Source: Haematococcus lacustris (taxonomy: Eukaryota; Chlorophyta; Chlorophyceae; Chlamydomonadales; Haematococcaceae). Taken from it: a stretch of DNA of 64,000 bases. The position numbers and the translations under genes are program-made. Shown in pieces: positions 38,856 to 50,231 of this stretch. Location of the stretch: positions 16,758,147 through 16,822,146 of the forward strand of contig JASKMD010000003.1 of the NCBI GenBank assembly GCA_030144725.1, in the 5' to 3' direction. The notes under the pieces were generated by a model that did not search any database, had not been told where the DNA came from, and saw only the letters and a list, made by a program, of their open reading frames with translations. Within the stretch, counting starts at the first letter, position 1, and every line of letters begins with the position of its first letter.

Positions 38856-38887
38856 GAGCCATGCGGATGAGACAGATGCCTCCAGCT

Positions 38888-39038
38888 GGTGTGGTGTGGT
38901 GTGGTGTGGTGTGGTGTGGTGTGGTGTGGTGTGGTGTGGTGTGGTGTGGTGTGGTGTGGTGTGGTGTGGTGTGGTGTGGTGTGGTGTGGTGTGGTGTGGT
39001 GTGGTGTGGTGTGGTGTGGTGTGGTGTGGTGTGGTGTG
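38888..39038 (+). repeat. (GGTGT)n pentanucleotide array
   Basis: About 30 almost perfect copies of GTGTG/GGTGT over 150 bp, ending in GTGTGTGGTGTGCGGTG. The long frames in it are spurious. Confidence 0.97.
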
Positions 39039-39039
39039 T

Positions 39040-40079
39040 GGTGTGCGGTGTCGCCAGCAACTGAGGTTGCGGGGTCAGGGAACGCCTGCTGAGAGTAGCC
39101 TACTGTCCAAGGAAGCAGCCCCCATGCTCCTGCCCCATTCCTGGCCACATGCGTCACATGACCACATGCGGCAGGAGAGCCCATGAGGACACTAGACCCT
39201 AACCCAGGGCGACAAGGAGCTCCCGCTAGGCCACCTTGAATCAGTATCCTCCTCCTCCTGCAGGGTCTTCAGGGTGGCCTGCTGCCGCGACAGCTCAGCC
39301 TGCAGCTCTGCCTCTGTTCCTGCAGGCCAGTAGTGTGCCAGCGTGGCTTATTGGTGGAACTTCAGTCGTCCACATCCTCATCCTCATCATTTCATGTTAT
39401 GTGCATGCCTCCTACAGGCCTACTGGCCCCTGCCAGCCTGTTCTACCTGCCCAGCCACCAAGGGCCGTGGCGCGCGGCCCCTCAGTGTGCCAGTTTGGCC
39501 CTTCAGGTGAGTCTGGTGCCAGATACCCACTGGGTCTGGGCTGTGTGGCCTGCCTGCCCTGCAGGCCCACTGGCCACTGCCCGGCGACCAAGATCCCCAC
39601 TGACCGAGCATCACCACCTACCATTGCATGGCTGTGCTCCTCGCCTCAGCACCTCAACTTCCCAGCAGTGCATAGGCAACGCCGCCAGCCTGCTCACTAT
39701 ATTTGCTGCCCTCGTTTTTTAACTCACCTTCAAATCTCTCCTCACTCAGGTTACTCTGATGCATGGAGGATGAGTCATACTGGTGGTGGTCCAGCTGTGG
39801 GCAGCCAAGGAGCAGCACAACATGCACAGGCATGCAGCCTCACTTCTGGCACTCTTTGATGTCAATAGAGAAACCATGCTCGGGCAACAAGAAAGCATCA
39901 AGCATACCCCAGCTGGGGGTCAGTGGCGTGCGGGCCCACACCCTGCGTGTGTGCATGACATGCTTGCATGCAAAGAGTGGCGATTGTGGCTATGGTTATT
40001 GCTGCACTTGATCCTTGATGGTGGCCAGCACCATGTCCCAGAAGAGCAGGTGCAACTCTCACCACGCTTGCCTAAGGTG
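39040..40079. other. No gene recognised
   Basis: Open frames at 39236-39860 lack recognisable motifs. Confidence 0.35.
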
Positions 40080-40450
40080 GAAATGGTAGGAAAGAGGATT
40101 ACTATGGCTCAAGGCCAGTGGAGTAGAAGGCCTGACCCAGCTCTCAGCTGTAACACCTAGCAGCCAGCTCAGTCGGCACCTGCCTGATCGCCGACCTACA
40201 GCCACTGGCCATGACCCTGGCCACCTGGGATGCGTGTGCAAGGAGTCCCTGGTTGGACGTGGACATGGGATGCAGTGTAGAGGGAGGCAGCAGCATGTAC
40301 CTCAGTAATGTGTGCCAGGCTCTGTTCAACCCCTGCGGCGCCTCATCAGGCCTAGAAAAAGGCAAGGTTTACCGGGACATGGGCTATAGACGACAGCTTG
40401 TCTACTAGCTGACAGCTTACATCAGAGCGTGTGTGTCATGTCAAACGACT
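40080..40450 (+). pseudogene. Internally deleted Fanzor relic
   Basis: Encodes MAQGQWSRRPDPALS (cf. LTKGQVKHDSGLNNARRD), HLAASSVGTCL, MTLATWDA (cf. VTLATWDAVWEVYLD). After a deletion comes LEKGKVYRDMGYRRQLVY (cf. PAKGKEYPGLGYKRLRD), then the 3' block AGCTTACATCAGAGCGTG...CATGTCAAAC (40412-40446). The RuvC-II/III core is missing. Confidence 0.8.
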
Positions 40451-40872
40451 GTTGCTCCCTCCCCTTGAGGAGTCAGAGCAGAGAAGCCAACTTGGTCTCA
40501 GCTGCAGGGCCCTTGAACTGATGGTAGTGCGGACACCAGGTCCTGATGCTGATGCTGATATTAATGCTTTGTTGCTTGTCTCCCTCCGCGAGACTGGAGT
40601 AGCCTGGACTAACAGCCACCCCACCGGCTGGCTATGCAACAGCAAGCTATTCATGCTTCTTGCGCTCTAACTAGACTGCCGGTGTGGTTGGTCTGCCACG
40701 AAGTCTGGGGTGGTGTCCAGCCCATCCGACCTATGGCTTAAGTAGCTAGTACCTTGTGTGCCCATTGGCAGCGTGAGACCATGCGTGACATGCCTTTTTT
40801 CACCATGTTCCATGACTGGTTGGTTACACGAGATGTGATCTATGCAGCAGTTCCTCTGCAGCGCACACCCAC

Positions 40873-43800
40873 CTCCAACAGCCTGGGAGGGTCCTCCAGG
40901 TCTGGCAGGAAGCCGTAGTGCATGACCGCATAGTCATCACGCATGGTGCCATAGCCGTAGCACAGCTGCAGAGGCACACACAGTGTGAGGCAGTGTAGGC
41001 CCCGTGGTGCCGCAGCATCAGCACCCCTGCTTGGAACCTTCACTGTCGATCATGATCATTGTACACCGCATGACACCGCCGGCGTAGTGAAGACGTGAGT
41101 ACACTCCACTTCCCATCAGCTTCCTTATCCAGGCACTGGTTCCCCTCTCCACAAACATGTTTCACAGCAACATCATCTGCACTTCCAAACCCCGGCTTTA
41201 CAATCCTATCTCCCCAAGCATGTCACATCATCCGACATGACTACACCACCCCTTGCGTGAGTGAGCTCACCTCCTCTCCAGCCTCTACGTCTTTGCCTGC
41301 GATGACCTGCTCCTCATCAGCCTCATCATAGTTGGACAAGAAGTGCAGGCACTGGTGCTGGTGGTTCATCTGCACAGCCATCACCCCATGCATCCTTGCA
41401 GACATCAGTGGATGGGCTCCCTCTGCTGCGTGCGTGGCTGCTATGTGCCCCTCTGCTGCGTGTGTAGCTCCATCTGCTGCGTGTGTGCTGCTGCGGCGGA
41501 GCCCGCGCATGGGGTTGGAGTGGCATGTGAGCTATGGGGGGCTGGCCTGGTGCTGGGGGGCGCATCACCAGGGCTGCCCCTCACCAGGTCGAACAGGGGG
41601 AACATCATGAGCCGCTGCCTGGCATTGGTGCTCACGTACCGGGTGGAGGACTGAAAGCAGGCAAACGAGCAGGCAAGCAAGCAAGCGAACCTCAGCTACG
41701 CCAGCAAGGAACACTGCCCAGCACCTCTCACTGAACTTCACCAGCGGACAGGGACGATGGCTGATGCACATGGGGTTGGCCTGTGGGGGCTGCATCAGTG
41801 ATGCGAACAAGCAGAACAAGCGCATCAGCCAACAACAGCAGAAGCATTCACATAGCACTCACCAGCCCCACCCTTCACCTTGCCTGCCCAGCCTCCTGGG
41901 TTCCTAATGCGACAGGTGGCTAGGTTGGGGAGCCATCCCAGAGCTGAGACACAGCGCATTGAGGAGACCTCATTGAGTGAGCAAGTGCCCTCAGCAGGCA
42001 AGGCAATCCAGCAGGACAGCTAGAGGTGGAAGGAAAAAATGAGTGCTGAAGGAAAACAACAGGGACAGTGGGCATGCAAAACCAGTGTGGTGTTTGAGGA
42101 GCCACGTCCACAAGCAAGCATATTGGCAGCTAGTAAGCTTGAGCAGTCTCACAATCAGGGTTTGCACTTGTACAAATAGCCCCAGGGCCAACCAGCAAAC
42201 AATGCTGCTACAGGTTACATGGACTGTGGTGATCTGCAGCAATGAGGGTAGTCAGCATTCAACGAAATCTGCACGCCCCCACCACGTACCCGCCCAACAG
42301 GCCATTGTCATCTAGGACTCTCTCTAGGTCATCTAGGACTGCCTTAGCAGCCTGGGCCCCCTAGGCAGCGCGACTGGGACCTGTGGTGACCTTGTTCAAG
42401 CTGTCATACTAGGACTAGCCAGGCTCCCTGGGCAGCCTGGGCAGCCTGGGCAGTACGACTAGGAGCTCTGATGACCCGGGTGCAGCAGGGCTGGTGTCCA
42501 GTTGTGCGCTGGACCCACCAGTGCGCAGGCATACTTCAGGTCGTCCAGGGTGAGACTGCCGTTGATGTTGCCCAGCACCTCCCTGGGCGTGTACTCCAGG
42601 TGCAGGTTCACCTCGCCGTTCAGGGCTGCCTCCATGTGGCCCTGCCAGCCTTGCACCATGTTCAACACTGCACAGGCCAGGCCCGAAGAGCAGCAGGGCA
42701 CCAGTGGGTCTTCAACCCACAGGGCACTGGGTACGTTCAGAGCTGGAAAAGCAGGTGTAGCAATAGGGACCTGGCTGGCAACATCCTGAACTAACACGAG
42801 GTTGTGAGAGGAAGAAGAGCTGGAGAAGGATGTCAGGATGGCAATGAGTGATGAGTGTGGGCTGAGGATGAGTAATGAGTGATGGGTGTGGGATGAGGAT
42901 GGGTGATGAGTGATGAGTACAGGGTCGCAGTCGAGCCATGCATGCCACAGACAAGGTGGTGGTGTCAACACCATTAGCCCACTCACATGGGGCAGGCAAC
43001 ATGTGCCAGTACTTCTTGTCCAGGTTGCAGGCGTTCACTACCTCGTCCCGTTTTGGGAATATGTTGAGGTAAGGCTTGAAGCGGCTGTCTGGGTGCCTCA
43101 ACTCCCGCAGCAGCAGCAGGCTGGGCGTCTGCACAGCGAGCATGGTGGGCTCCACATCAACAAGGGGGCATGGCTTGGACAGGAAGGCAGAGGCAAGGTG
43201 CAGAAAAGGAACCCCATGTCCTGCATCAACCCTGTGTATCATGACCTGGGACCATGTATGCAAGGCAGGCAATGCTCATAGCGCCAACCGGCAGGTGTGC
43301 ACACAATAGCAGTGCTGCCTTGCACCTCAGCCTGCGATCTTTAACCAGGTGCAGCTACTTGTCTGTGCGGAATTTGCTGGTTACCAGGTGTGGCTACAAG
43401 CTGAGTCAGTTGACACACTTTCCAGGCTAGTTGGCACACCTTCTCAGGCTGCAAGCTGAATCAGTTGGCACACCTTGGGCAATCACTGGCACACATCTTA
43501 CATGGGACACGCAGCTAGTGCACGGGCCTGCAGCAGTAGAGGTGCTGCTGCCCTAGTGTATGCCGCTGGCAGCACTCACCAGGAAGGAGCCTGTGAGGGA
43601 GCCTACGTTGATGGAGCATGAGGCAGGGATGATCATGATGGGGTCGCCCTTCTTGATGGCTTCCTTTGCAAAGATCCCACGAAAGCCTGGCGGTCAGGGG
43701 TGAGGGGTCAGTGGCAGTAACTTGGCAAGACGGGAGGATACCAAGCCTTCAGCATCTTTGGGGGCGGTCAGAGTTGCACAAAAGGAACCGAGCGGGTACA

Positions 43801-44796
43801 ATGATGGAGCAGCCGGTTGTGTCTTATATGGGAAGTTGGGGAGTCTTATATGGGGAGTCGTATATGGGGAGTCTTATATAAGGAGACTTATAATGAGACC
43901 AATGAGGCCAATTAGGCAACAGTACTGACTGGCTGGAGCAGCGGGCTGCGCATGTGCTGGAAGCCNNNNNNNNNNNNNNNNNNNNNNNNNNNNNNNNNNN
44001 NNNNNNNNNNNNNNNNNNNNNNNNNNNNNNNNNNNNNNNNNNNNNNNNNNNNNNNNNNNNNNNNNNNNNNNNNNNNNNNNNNNNNNNNNNNNNNNNNNNN
44101 NNNNNNNNNNNNNNNNNNNNNNNNNNNNNNNNNNNNNNNNNNNNNNNNNNNNNNNNNNNNNNNNNNNNNNNNNNNNNNNNNNNNNNNNNNNNNNNNNNNN
44201 NNNNNNNNNNNNNNNNNNNNNNNNNNNNNNNNNNNNNNNNNNNNNNNNNNNNNNNNNNNNNNNNNNNNNNNNNNNNNNNNNNNNNNNNNNNNNNNNNNNN
44301 NNNNNNNNNNNNNNNNNNNNNNNNNNNNNNNNNNNNNNNNNNNNNNNNNNNNNNNNNNNNNNNNNNNNNNNNNNNNNNNNNNNNNNNNNNNNNNNNNNNN
44401 NNNNNNNNNNNNNNNNNNNNNNNNNNNNNNNNNNNNNNNNNNNNNNNNNNNNNNNNNNNNNNNNNACAAGATGCAGGATGGCACAGGCTGCGGAGCCTTA
44501 GTCCATGCAGATGGGTGGTGTTCCCTGAGGTCCTTGCTAGTGTTAGAGTGCTTGCAACATGTGCAAGACACCCGACCCACCTCGTTTGTTATAACCGTAC
44601 TCGGCTTTGGTCTGTATGCGCACAAAAAGCCAGTTTGTCTTGGAAGCGGACAAAGATCGGGCTACCCCATCTCACGTACCATGCCGCCGTGAGCTATGAC
44701 CCATGCCTCCAGGTCGCGCATCCCATTGAGCTGAGGCTCGCCCGCCGATATGGCGATCAGCACCAGGGTCACGATGCACCCGAGAGACACGCGCAT
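40873..44796 (-). CDS. SET-domain methyltransferase (RuBisCO LSMT/SETD3-like)
   Basis: Minus-strand exons with matching phases: 44680-44796 (start MRVSLGCIVTLVLIAISAG, a hydrophobic signal-like N-terminus, then LEAWVIAHGG), 43580-43686 (FRGIFAKEAIKKGDPIMIIP), 42987-43128 (LRHPDSRFKPYLNIFP), 42519-42742 (VLGNINGSLTLDDLKYACAL), 41585-41650 (STRYVSTNARQRLMMFPLFDL), 41271-41369 (MNHQHQCLHFLSNYDEA) and 40873-40965 (LCYGYGTMRDDYAVMHYGFLPD). The DLMNH and YGYG segments are SET signature positions. The region between exons 1 and 2 includes a 500-N gap and may hide an exon; C-terminal exons below 40873 were not found. Family members methylate Lys or His of proteins; the substrate here is unknown. Confidence 0.85.
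43966..44465. other. Assembly gap (500 N)
   Basis: A run of exactly 500 N inside the SET-domain gene, between the exon encoding the start and the exon at 43580-43686. Confidence 0.99.
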
Positions 44797-45148
44797 TGCG
44801 ATGTACACTGCTGGGTAACAGCTGGCCACTGACAGCTGTTGAGATGAATGTGTCCGTGTCCTTGTTTGAATCTCATCTCTTACACGCGTCCATCCTCGCT
44901 TATCGTCTTTCCTCGCGATGTGTGTAAATGCCGGTGCTTGTAGTAGCACAGCTCAAGATGTAAATAAGGGATCCCAACCCACCAAAACCGCCCTACCCCT
45001 GCAGCCACTGCCCCACCTCCGTCACACTTCCACGACAGGGGCAGGGGCAGAGTCAGGGGCCAGCGCCACAGGACCTGTTTCGCAGCCTGCAAGAGGTGGT
45101 GGGCCACTTCTGCCGACGTCAGCGTTTGATTCAGGACCTGTTGAGGGA

Positions 45149-45904
45149 GGGCCCCTCCCCCTCCCCCCCCCCCCCTCCCCCTCCCCCTCCCCCTCCCCCT
45201 CCCCCTCCCCCTCCCCCTCCCCCTCCCCCTCCCCCTCCCCCTCCCCCTCCCCCTCCCCTCCCCCTCCCCCTCCCCCCTCCCCTCCCCCTCCCCCCTCCCC
45301 CTCCCCCTCCCCCTCCCCCCTCCCCCTCCCCCTCCCCCTCCCCCTCCCCCTCCCCCCTCCCCCTCCCCCTCCCCCTCCCCCTCCCCCTCCCCCTCCCCCT
45401 CCCCCTCCCCCTCCCCCTCCCCCTCCCCCTCCCCCTCCCCCTCCCCCCTCCCCCTCCCCCTCCCCTCCCCCTCCCCCTCCCCCTCCCCCTCCCCCTCCCC
45501 CTCCCCCTCCCCCTCCCCCTCCCCCTCCCCCTCCCCCTCCCCCTCCCCCTCCCCCTCCCCCTCCCCCCTCCCCCTCCCCCCTCCCCCTCCCCCTCCCCCT
45601 CCCCCTCCCCCTCCCCCTCCCCCTCCCCCTCCCCCTCCCCCTCCCCCTCCCCCTCCCCCTCCCCCTCCCCCTCCCCCTCCCCCTCCCCCTCCCCCTCCCC
45701 CTCCCCCTCCCCCTCCCCCTCCCCCTCCCCCTCCCCCTCCCCCTCCCCCTCCCCCTCCCCCTCCCCCTCCCCCTCCCCCTCCCCCTCCCCCTCCCCCTCC
45801 CCCTCCCCCTCCCCCTCCCCCTCCCCCTCCCCCTCCCCTCCCCCTCCCCCTCCCCCTCCCCCTCCCCCTCCCCCTCCCCCTCCCCCTCCCCCTCCCCCTC
45901 CCCT
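45149..45904 (+). repeat. (CCCCCT)n hexanucleotide array
   Basis: About 755 bp of CCCCCT with occasional CCCCT or CCCCCCT units that shift frame. The minus strand is a long G5A tract able to form G-quadruplexes. Frames through it encode only [12 protein letters not shown] or RGRGRG and are not credible genes. It begins about 350 bp from the SET-gene start codon. Confidence 0.98.
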
Positions 45905-46001
45905 GGCAATATGTAAGAGCGATAAGGCTCTTTTGCCTGATTAGGGTGACAAAACGTACTCTTCCGGTGCTCTTACATTGCCGTTGCTCTTACATATTGC
46001 C
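45905..46001. repeat. Short inverted-repeat (MITE-like) element
   Basis: GGCAATATGTAAGAGC (at 45904-45919) and GCTCTTACATATTGCC (near 45986-46001) are perfect 16-bp inverted repeats around ~65 bp that itself contains a second GCTCTTACATTGCCG copy. It abuts the hexanucleotide array. Confidence 0.75.
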
Positions 46002-46747
46002 ATGAAAACCTGACTTGCGATGCATAGTCACTATGCAAACCTAGTCACAATGCAAGGACCGGCCTAGTCACATTGGAAATCGCGTCGATCGCAAGGTCTA
46101 AAAGACGGCTGCAAGGTCTTCAAAACCAGATCGCCAGACCCCCATGTAGGGTTCAAAAAGCTGGCTTCGAAAGAATGCACTGGGGACCCTCACTGTCAGC
46201 TGAGGTCATGGAAGGACGGCCAGGAGGTGGGCCAGGGTACCTAAAAACGAAAGGGACATGAGCCTGGTTTGAATTATCGCACCTCGCTCTTCTGTGCTCA
46301 GGAAAACTAGCGTAATACAACGTCTGGGAGTACAGCAGCGATACAGGAGTGGAGTTCGTATTCCCACGTACGGATCCCTCTTTGCAATGATGACGCTGCA
46401 GAGTGGACGCTGTCACCTGCGTCAAACCCAGTCACTTCCTACCTGGTGCGGTGACGAATTTTATGAGAATGATTCGGTCAGCAATGCACTGAACCGGGAA
46501 CTGTGCTGCGTAGCCTCCAAGAGGCACGCTGGAGGAATGCAAGGGAGCCTGGGGAGCGCCCTCCACTCCGCTCAAGATATACCAACAAGATTTCCTTGGT
46601 AGTAGCGCGTTGCTGGGGACAGGAATCGAGCTGTCGGCCCGGCCCGCCCCTGGAAGAGCTTTGTGCACGTGAGTATACCCGGTCTCCGTACTCGCCCCTC
46701 ACCGCCCACTGTGTCCGATGCCCTTACTGATGTCTACCTGTGCGTAG
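46002..46747. other. No gene recognised; probable SPD1 5' exon region
   Basis: The transit-peptide-encoding first exon of the downstream ATPase gene should lie here but could not be identified. A tRNA T-arm-like GACAG...CTGTC hairpin near 46620 has no matching tRNA body. Confidence 0.35.
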
Positions 46748-49700
46748 ATGGCACGTGCATGGAAGACAACAGCGGGGCGCTCGTGCGCGACGACCTGGAC
46801 GCGCTGCTCAAGGTACAGGCTAGCCCCTACACCTCCTACGTTCGCATTGGTGTGCCTGAGACTGTGGGTTGCCTGACATCTTAGAGGGCCTAGCAGTCAT
46901 CCTAGCTCTGACAAACACGTTGCAATGCGAGCGAAAACAGCCAAAAACATGCCACGCACTCGCTTGGGATTAGGCTGCACAAGGCTTAAAGTGGCGAGAA
47001 ACACTGATATGTTGTGTGAAGGTGCGTACCAGCCCGGTCTGAGCAAGCACACCATGAGCTTGCCACGTGTATACTGTGAGTGCAGGCTCTGCCGGAGGAT
47101 ATCCGCGGGCCCCTGAGCCAGCACCCCAATCGAGCCGAGCTGCTGGAGGTGTGTGTGGAGCCCGCCTCCTCACTGTCAGCACTGCATGACCTATGTCCAC
47201 AATGCCCTCGACAGAGTGTCATTTGAGTGTGACGTGTGTGACGTGAGTGTGACGTGAGTGTGACGTGAGTGTGACGTGAGTGTGACGTGAGTGTGACGCG
47301 AGTGTGACGTGAGTGTGATGCAGAGGGGGTTACAGGACACCACCTGTTTTGACTCCAGGCCACCACCATGAGCAGCACCCTGTGCTCACTACCCTCACCA
47401 CCTGGCACTCAGCAATGGGCTGCGCTGCACAGCACGCAGAGACTACGATGGCGCATGGTGTGCCTGCCTGCTGCCCAGGTGGTGATGGACCTGGGGCGCA
47501 GGCCAGAGGCGCGCTTCCAGGGTGTGCCCGGAGGGGAGTACCTGCGTGATGCTGAGGTGGGGACTGCAGGGGCGCAGGCTGGGACCCTCCTCTCACACCC
47601 ACACTGTGTGACCTCACACCTTGCCCTTCATCATAGAGCCTGCCCTTCATCATGGAGCCTGCCAGCGCTGGTCCAGCGGCAGGGAAGGCAGGGGAACCTT
47701 AAACGCTACTCTCCTCCATTGATGCCTTGTTCAGGACGTACCAAGCTATTTCACAGCCACTGCATGTCATTGCAATGAACCATTTTTTTGTAACCTCAGG
47801 AGTTGGTATGCAATTTCTGTTTTCGTGGGTGGGTTGTTGTGCTGAGAGAATATGACAGTTGTTTGCTTGCTATCCTCTCTTCCTGCCTCCAGCTTCCTTG
47901 CTGCTGGCAGCAACCAAGTCCCTGAGAGCCTGCCATGTGATGGCTGCTACGGCTGGCCCGCCCTGGCCGCCTGATATTGCTGAGCCTGGTGCTGCCCCCT
48001 GCCTGGCTGCAGGTAACAGCTGAGGACCTGGCTGCTGCCGCTGCGGCTGTGGGCGAGTTCGGAAACGACAACAGAGCTGGCATCACTAGCACGCTGCACC
48101 GCATCAGCTGCATCCGCAATCGTCAGAACGGCATTGTGGGCCTGACCTGCCGAGTGGGACGGGCAGTCACAGGTCACACTGACATGATCAAAGATCTTGT
48201 GGAAAGTGAGTGGCACGCTTTGTTCTCCCTCCCCTGCCCTGCCCTACCCTACCCTGCTCCACCCTGAGTCGTCCAACCCACCATTGGCACTCTGATACAC
48301 GCTGCCCTGCTGGCACTGCAGGCGGCCACTCCATGCTGCTGCTGGGCCGGCCAGGCGTGGGCAAGACCACTGTGGTGCGGGAGCTGGCCAGGGTGCTGGC
48401 GGACCAAGCCAACAAGCGGGTCGTCATCGTGGACACCAGCAACGAGATTGGAGGGGTGGGTGATGATTCAAGCTACCCAGCTGGTCCTTGGCTGCCTGGG
48501 CCTGGTGTCAGGAAAGATGAGCAGTAGGTGGTGCTCCACTCCGCCTGGTGCATGGCTGCCTTCCTGTCCACATGTATGTTATGCGAGTATATGGTGGCCT
48601 CAGGCTACAAAGCACATACCACTGCAGGTATCCCAGGTGCGGCATGATGCATGATGTCACCCTTCATGCATACCATTTTCTGCATGCTATTCATGATGTC
48701 ACCTTCCATGTGCGGTGACCGTTGTGTGGCGGGGGTCCTGCAGGATGGAGATGTGCCCCACCCCGCCATTGGCAATGCCCGCCGCATGCAAGTCCCTGAC
48801 ACCAACAAGCAGCACCTTGTCATGGTGAGTGGCTGCAGACTGGTGGGTGCATGGCCATGGCAGGAATGCAAGGAGGGGAGGGAGGGGAGGGAAGACGCAT
48901 GGATCATGAAGGGGATCACACTGTGATGCATGATGAGCAAATACACACACATGGGACCCAAGGTGCGGTGTGGGGCAGGCAGGCAGGGCAACGGTTGTAG
49001 ATGTGCCTGTGTCTGTGTCCCTCAATGTGTCTGTCTTCTGCTTGGCATCCACTCAGCTGCACCGTGTCCTGACTCACTCTCCCCTCCATGTACAAGTGCC
49101 TGCTGTGTGTTTCTGCCTGCCTGCAGATCGAAGCTGTGGAGAACCACATGCCCCAGGTGGTCATTGTGGACGAGATTGGCACAGGTGAGCCTAGGGCTGC
49201 TGCTGCTGCTGCTGCTGAGAGCTGTAGGGGCTATGTGCTCGTGCTCATGCCTGATGACTGCAGTCTCCATAAACTGCCTTTTTGACTGCATGAGATGCTG
49301 CTGCTCTATGCTGCTGCTCCATGCCGCCACTCCATGCTGCTGCTGCCAGAGCTCCACTCCTTAAAGAACTCAAGCTGGAAGTCTGTGAGCTGACAGTGAG
49401 AGAGTAGGCTGATGGGTCAGGGCACCTAGCTGAACCACAGAGGGGCAGGGGATGGTCTATCAGCTGCTGGAAGCAGCTTTGCTCAGCTAATCCCAAGCTC
49501 ACCACAAGGGGTACTGAGCCTTCCTCGATTGCCGTCTGCATAGTTAGCCCCTCGAGCCCACTGGGTAAAGGGCGCATCCTGTTTTGGCATGCTGCATGCT
49601 TGCGCGCTACTCGCTGCTCTAGGCAGCATGGTGTCCCTGCGCGCTGCAGAGGATGAAGCGCTGGCCTGCCGCACTATAGCTGAGCGTGGGGTGGTGCTGA

Positions 49701-50188
49701 TTGGCACAGCCCATGGCAGGCTGCTGGAGAACCTGATCAAGAACCCCACCCTGTCTGGTGAGCCTCACTGCCCTGTCGCTGGGCTGTTCATGGTCACACA
49801 TGGTCACACCATGCCACACCTGGTCACACTACACCACACTGAGCAAGGGTGCTGCACCTGAGATGGTGGGTCTGACCACCACTGCTGCATGACACGTGTC
49901 ATCCGTGAGATATGCAAGGGGTGGAGGGAGCAGGTCAGGGCATCACAGCCGTGTGCTGACCCTCCCGCCTACCAGCAGCATTCAGCACTCTCGTCTGCAT
50001 GCTATGCTAATCCTGGCCCTGCGGTTGTTCTGTCAGTCCACACACCTTGGGCATGAGATGTTCCAGGCTGCCTCACCGCACTGCCTCACTGCGCATCGAC
50101 CCGCTGGCCTACTTGGCTGTCCATCCAGCCATCCGCCTAGCAGCGTCCGTCCAGGCCCAGCATGTGTTCTGCCAATCTGCCTGCTGGT

Positions 50189-50231
<43 letters not shown>

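Noticed and set aside
38789..39186. Frames encoding VVWCGVVWCG and TTPHHTTPHH repeats
   Set aside because: Translation of the GGTGT microsatellite, open on both strands by chance.
44918..45944. Frames of about 280-330 codons encoding [12 protein letters not shown] or RGRGRG
   Set aside because: They only translate the CCCCCT array in each frame and strand; no sequence outside the repeat supports a gene.
46600..46700. tRNA-like T-arm GACAG...CTGTC near 46620
   Set aside because: No matching D-arm, anticodon arm or acceptor stem could be found upstream.
47225..47320. Regular repeats as a possible CRISPR array
   Set aside because: Contiguous 11-bp units without spacers, inside an intron of a eukaryotic gene.
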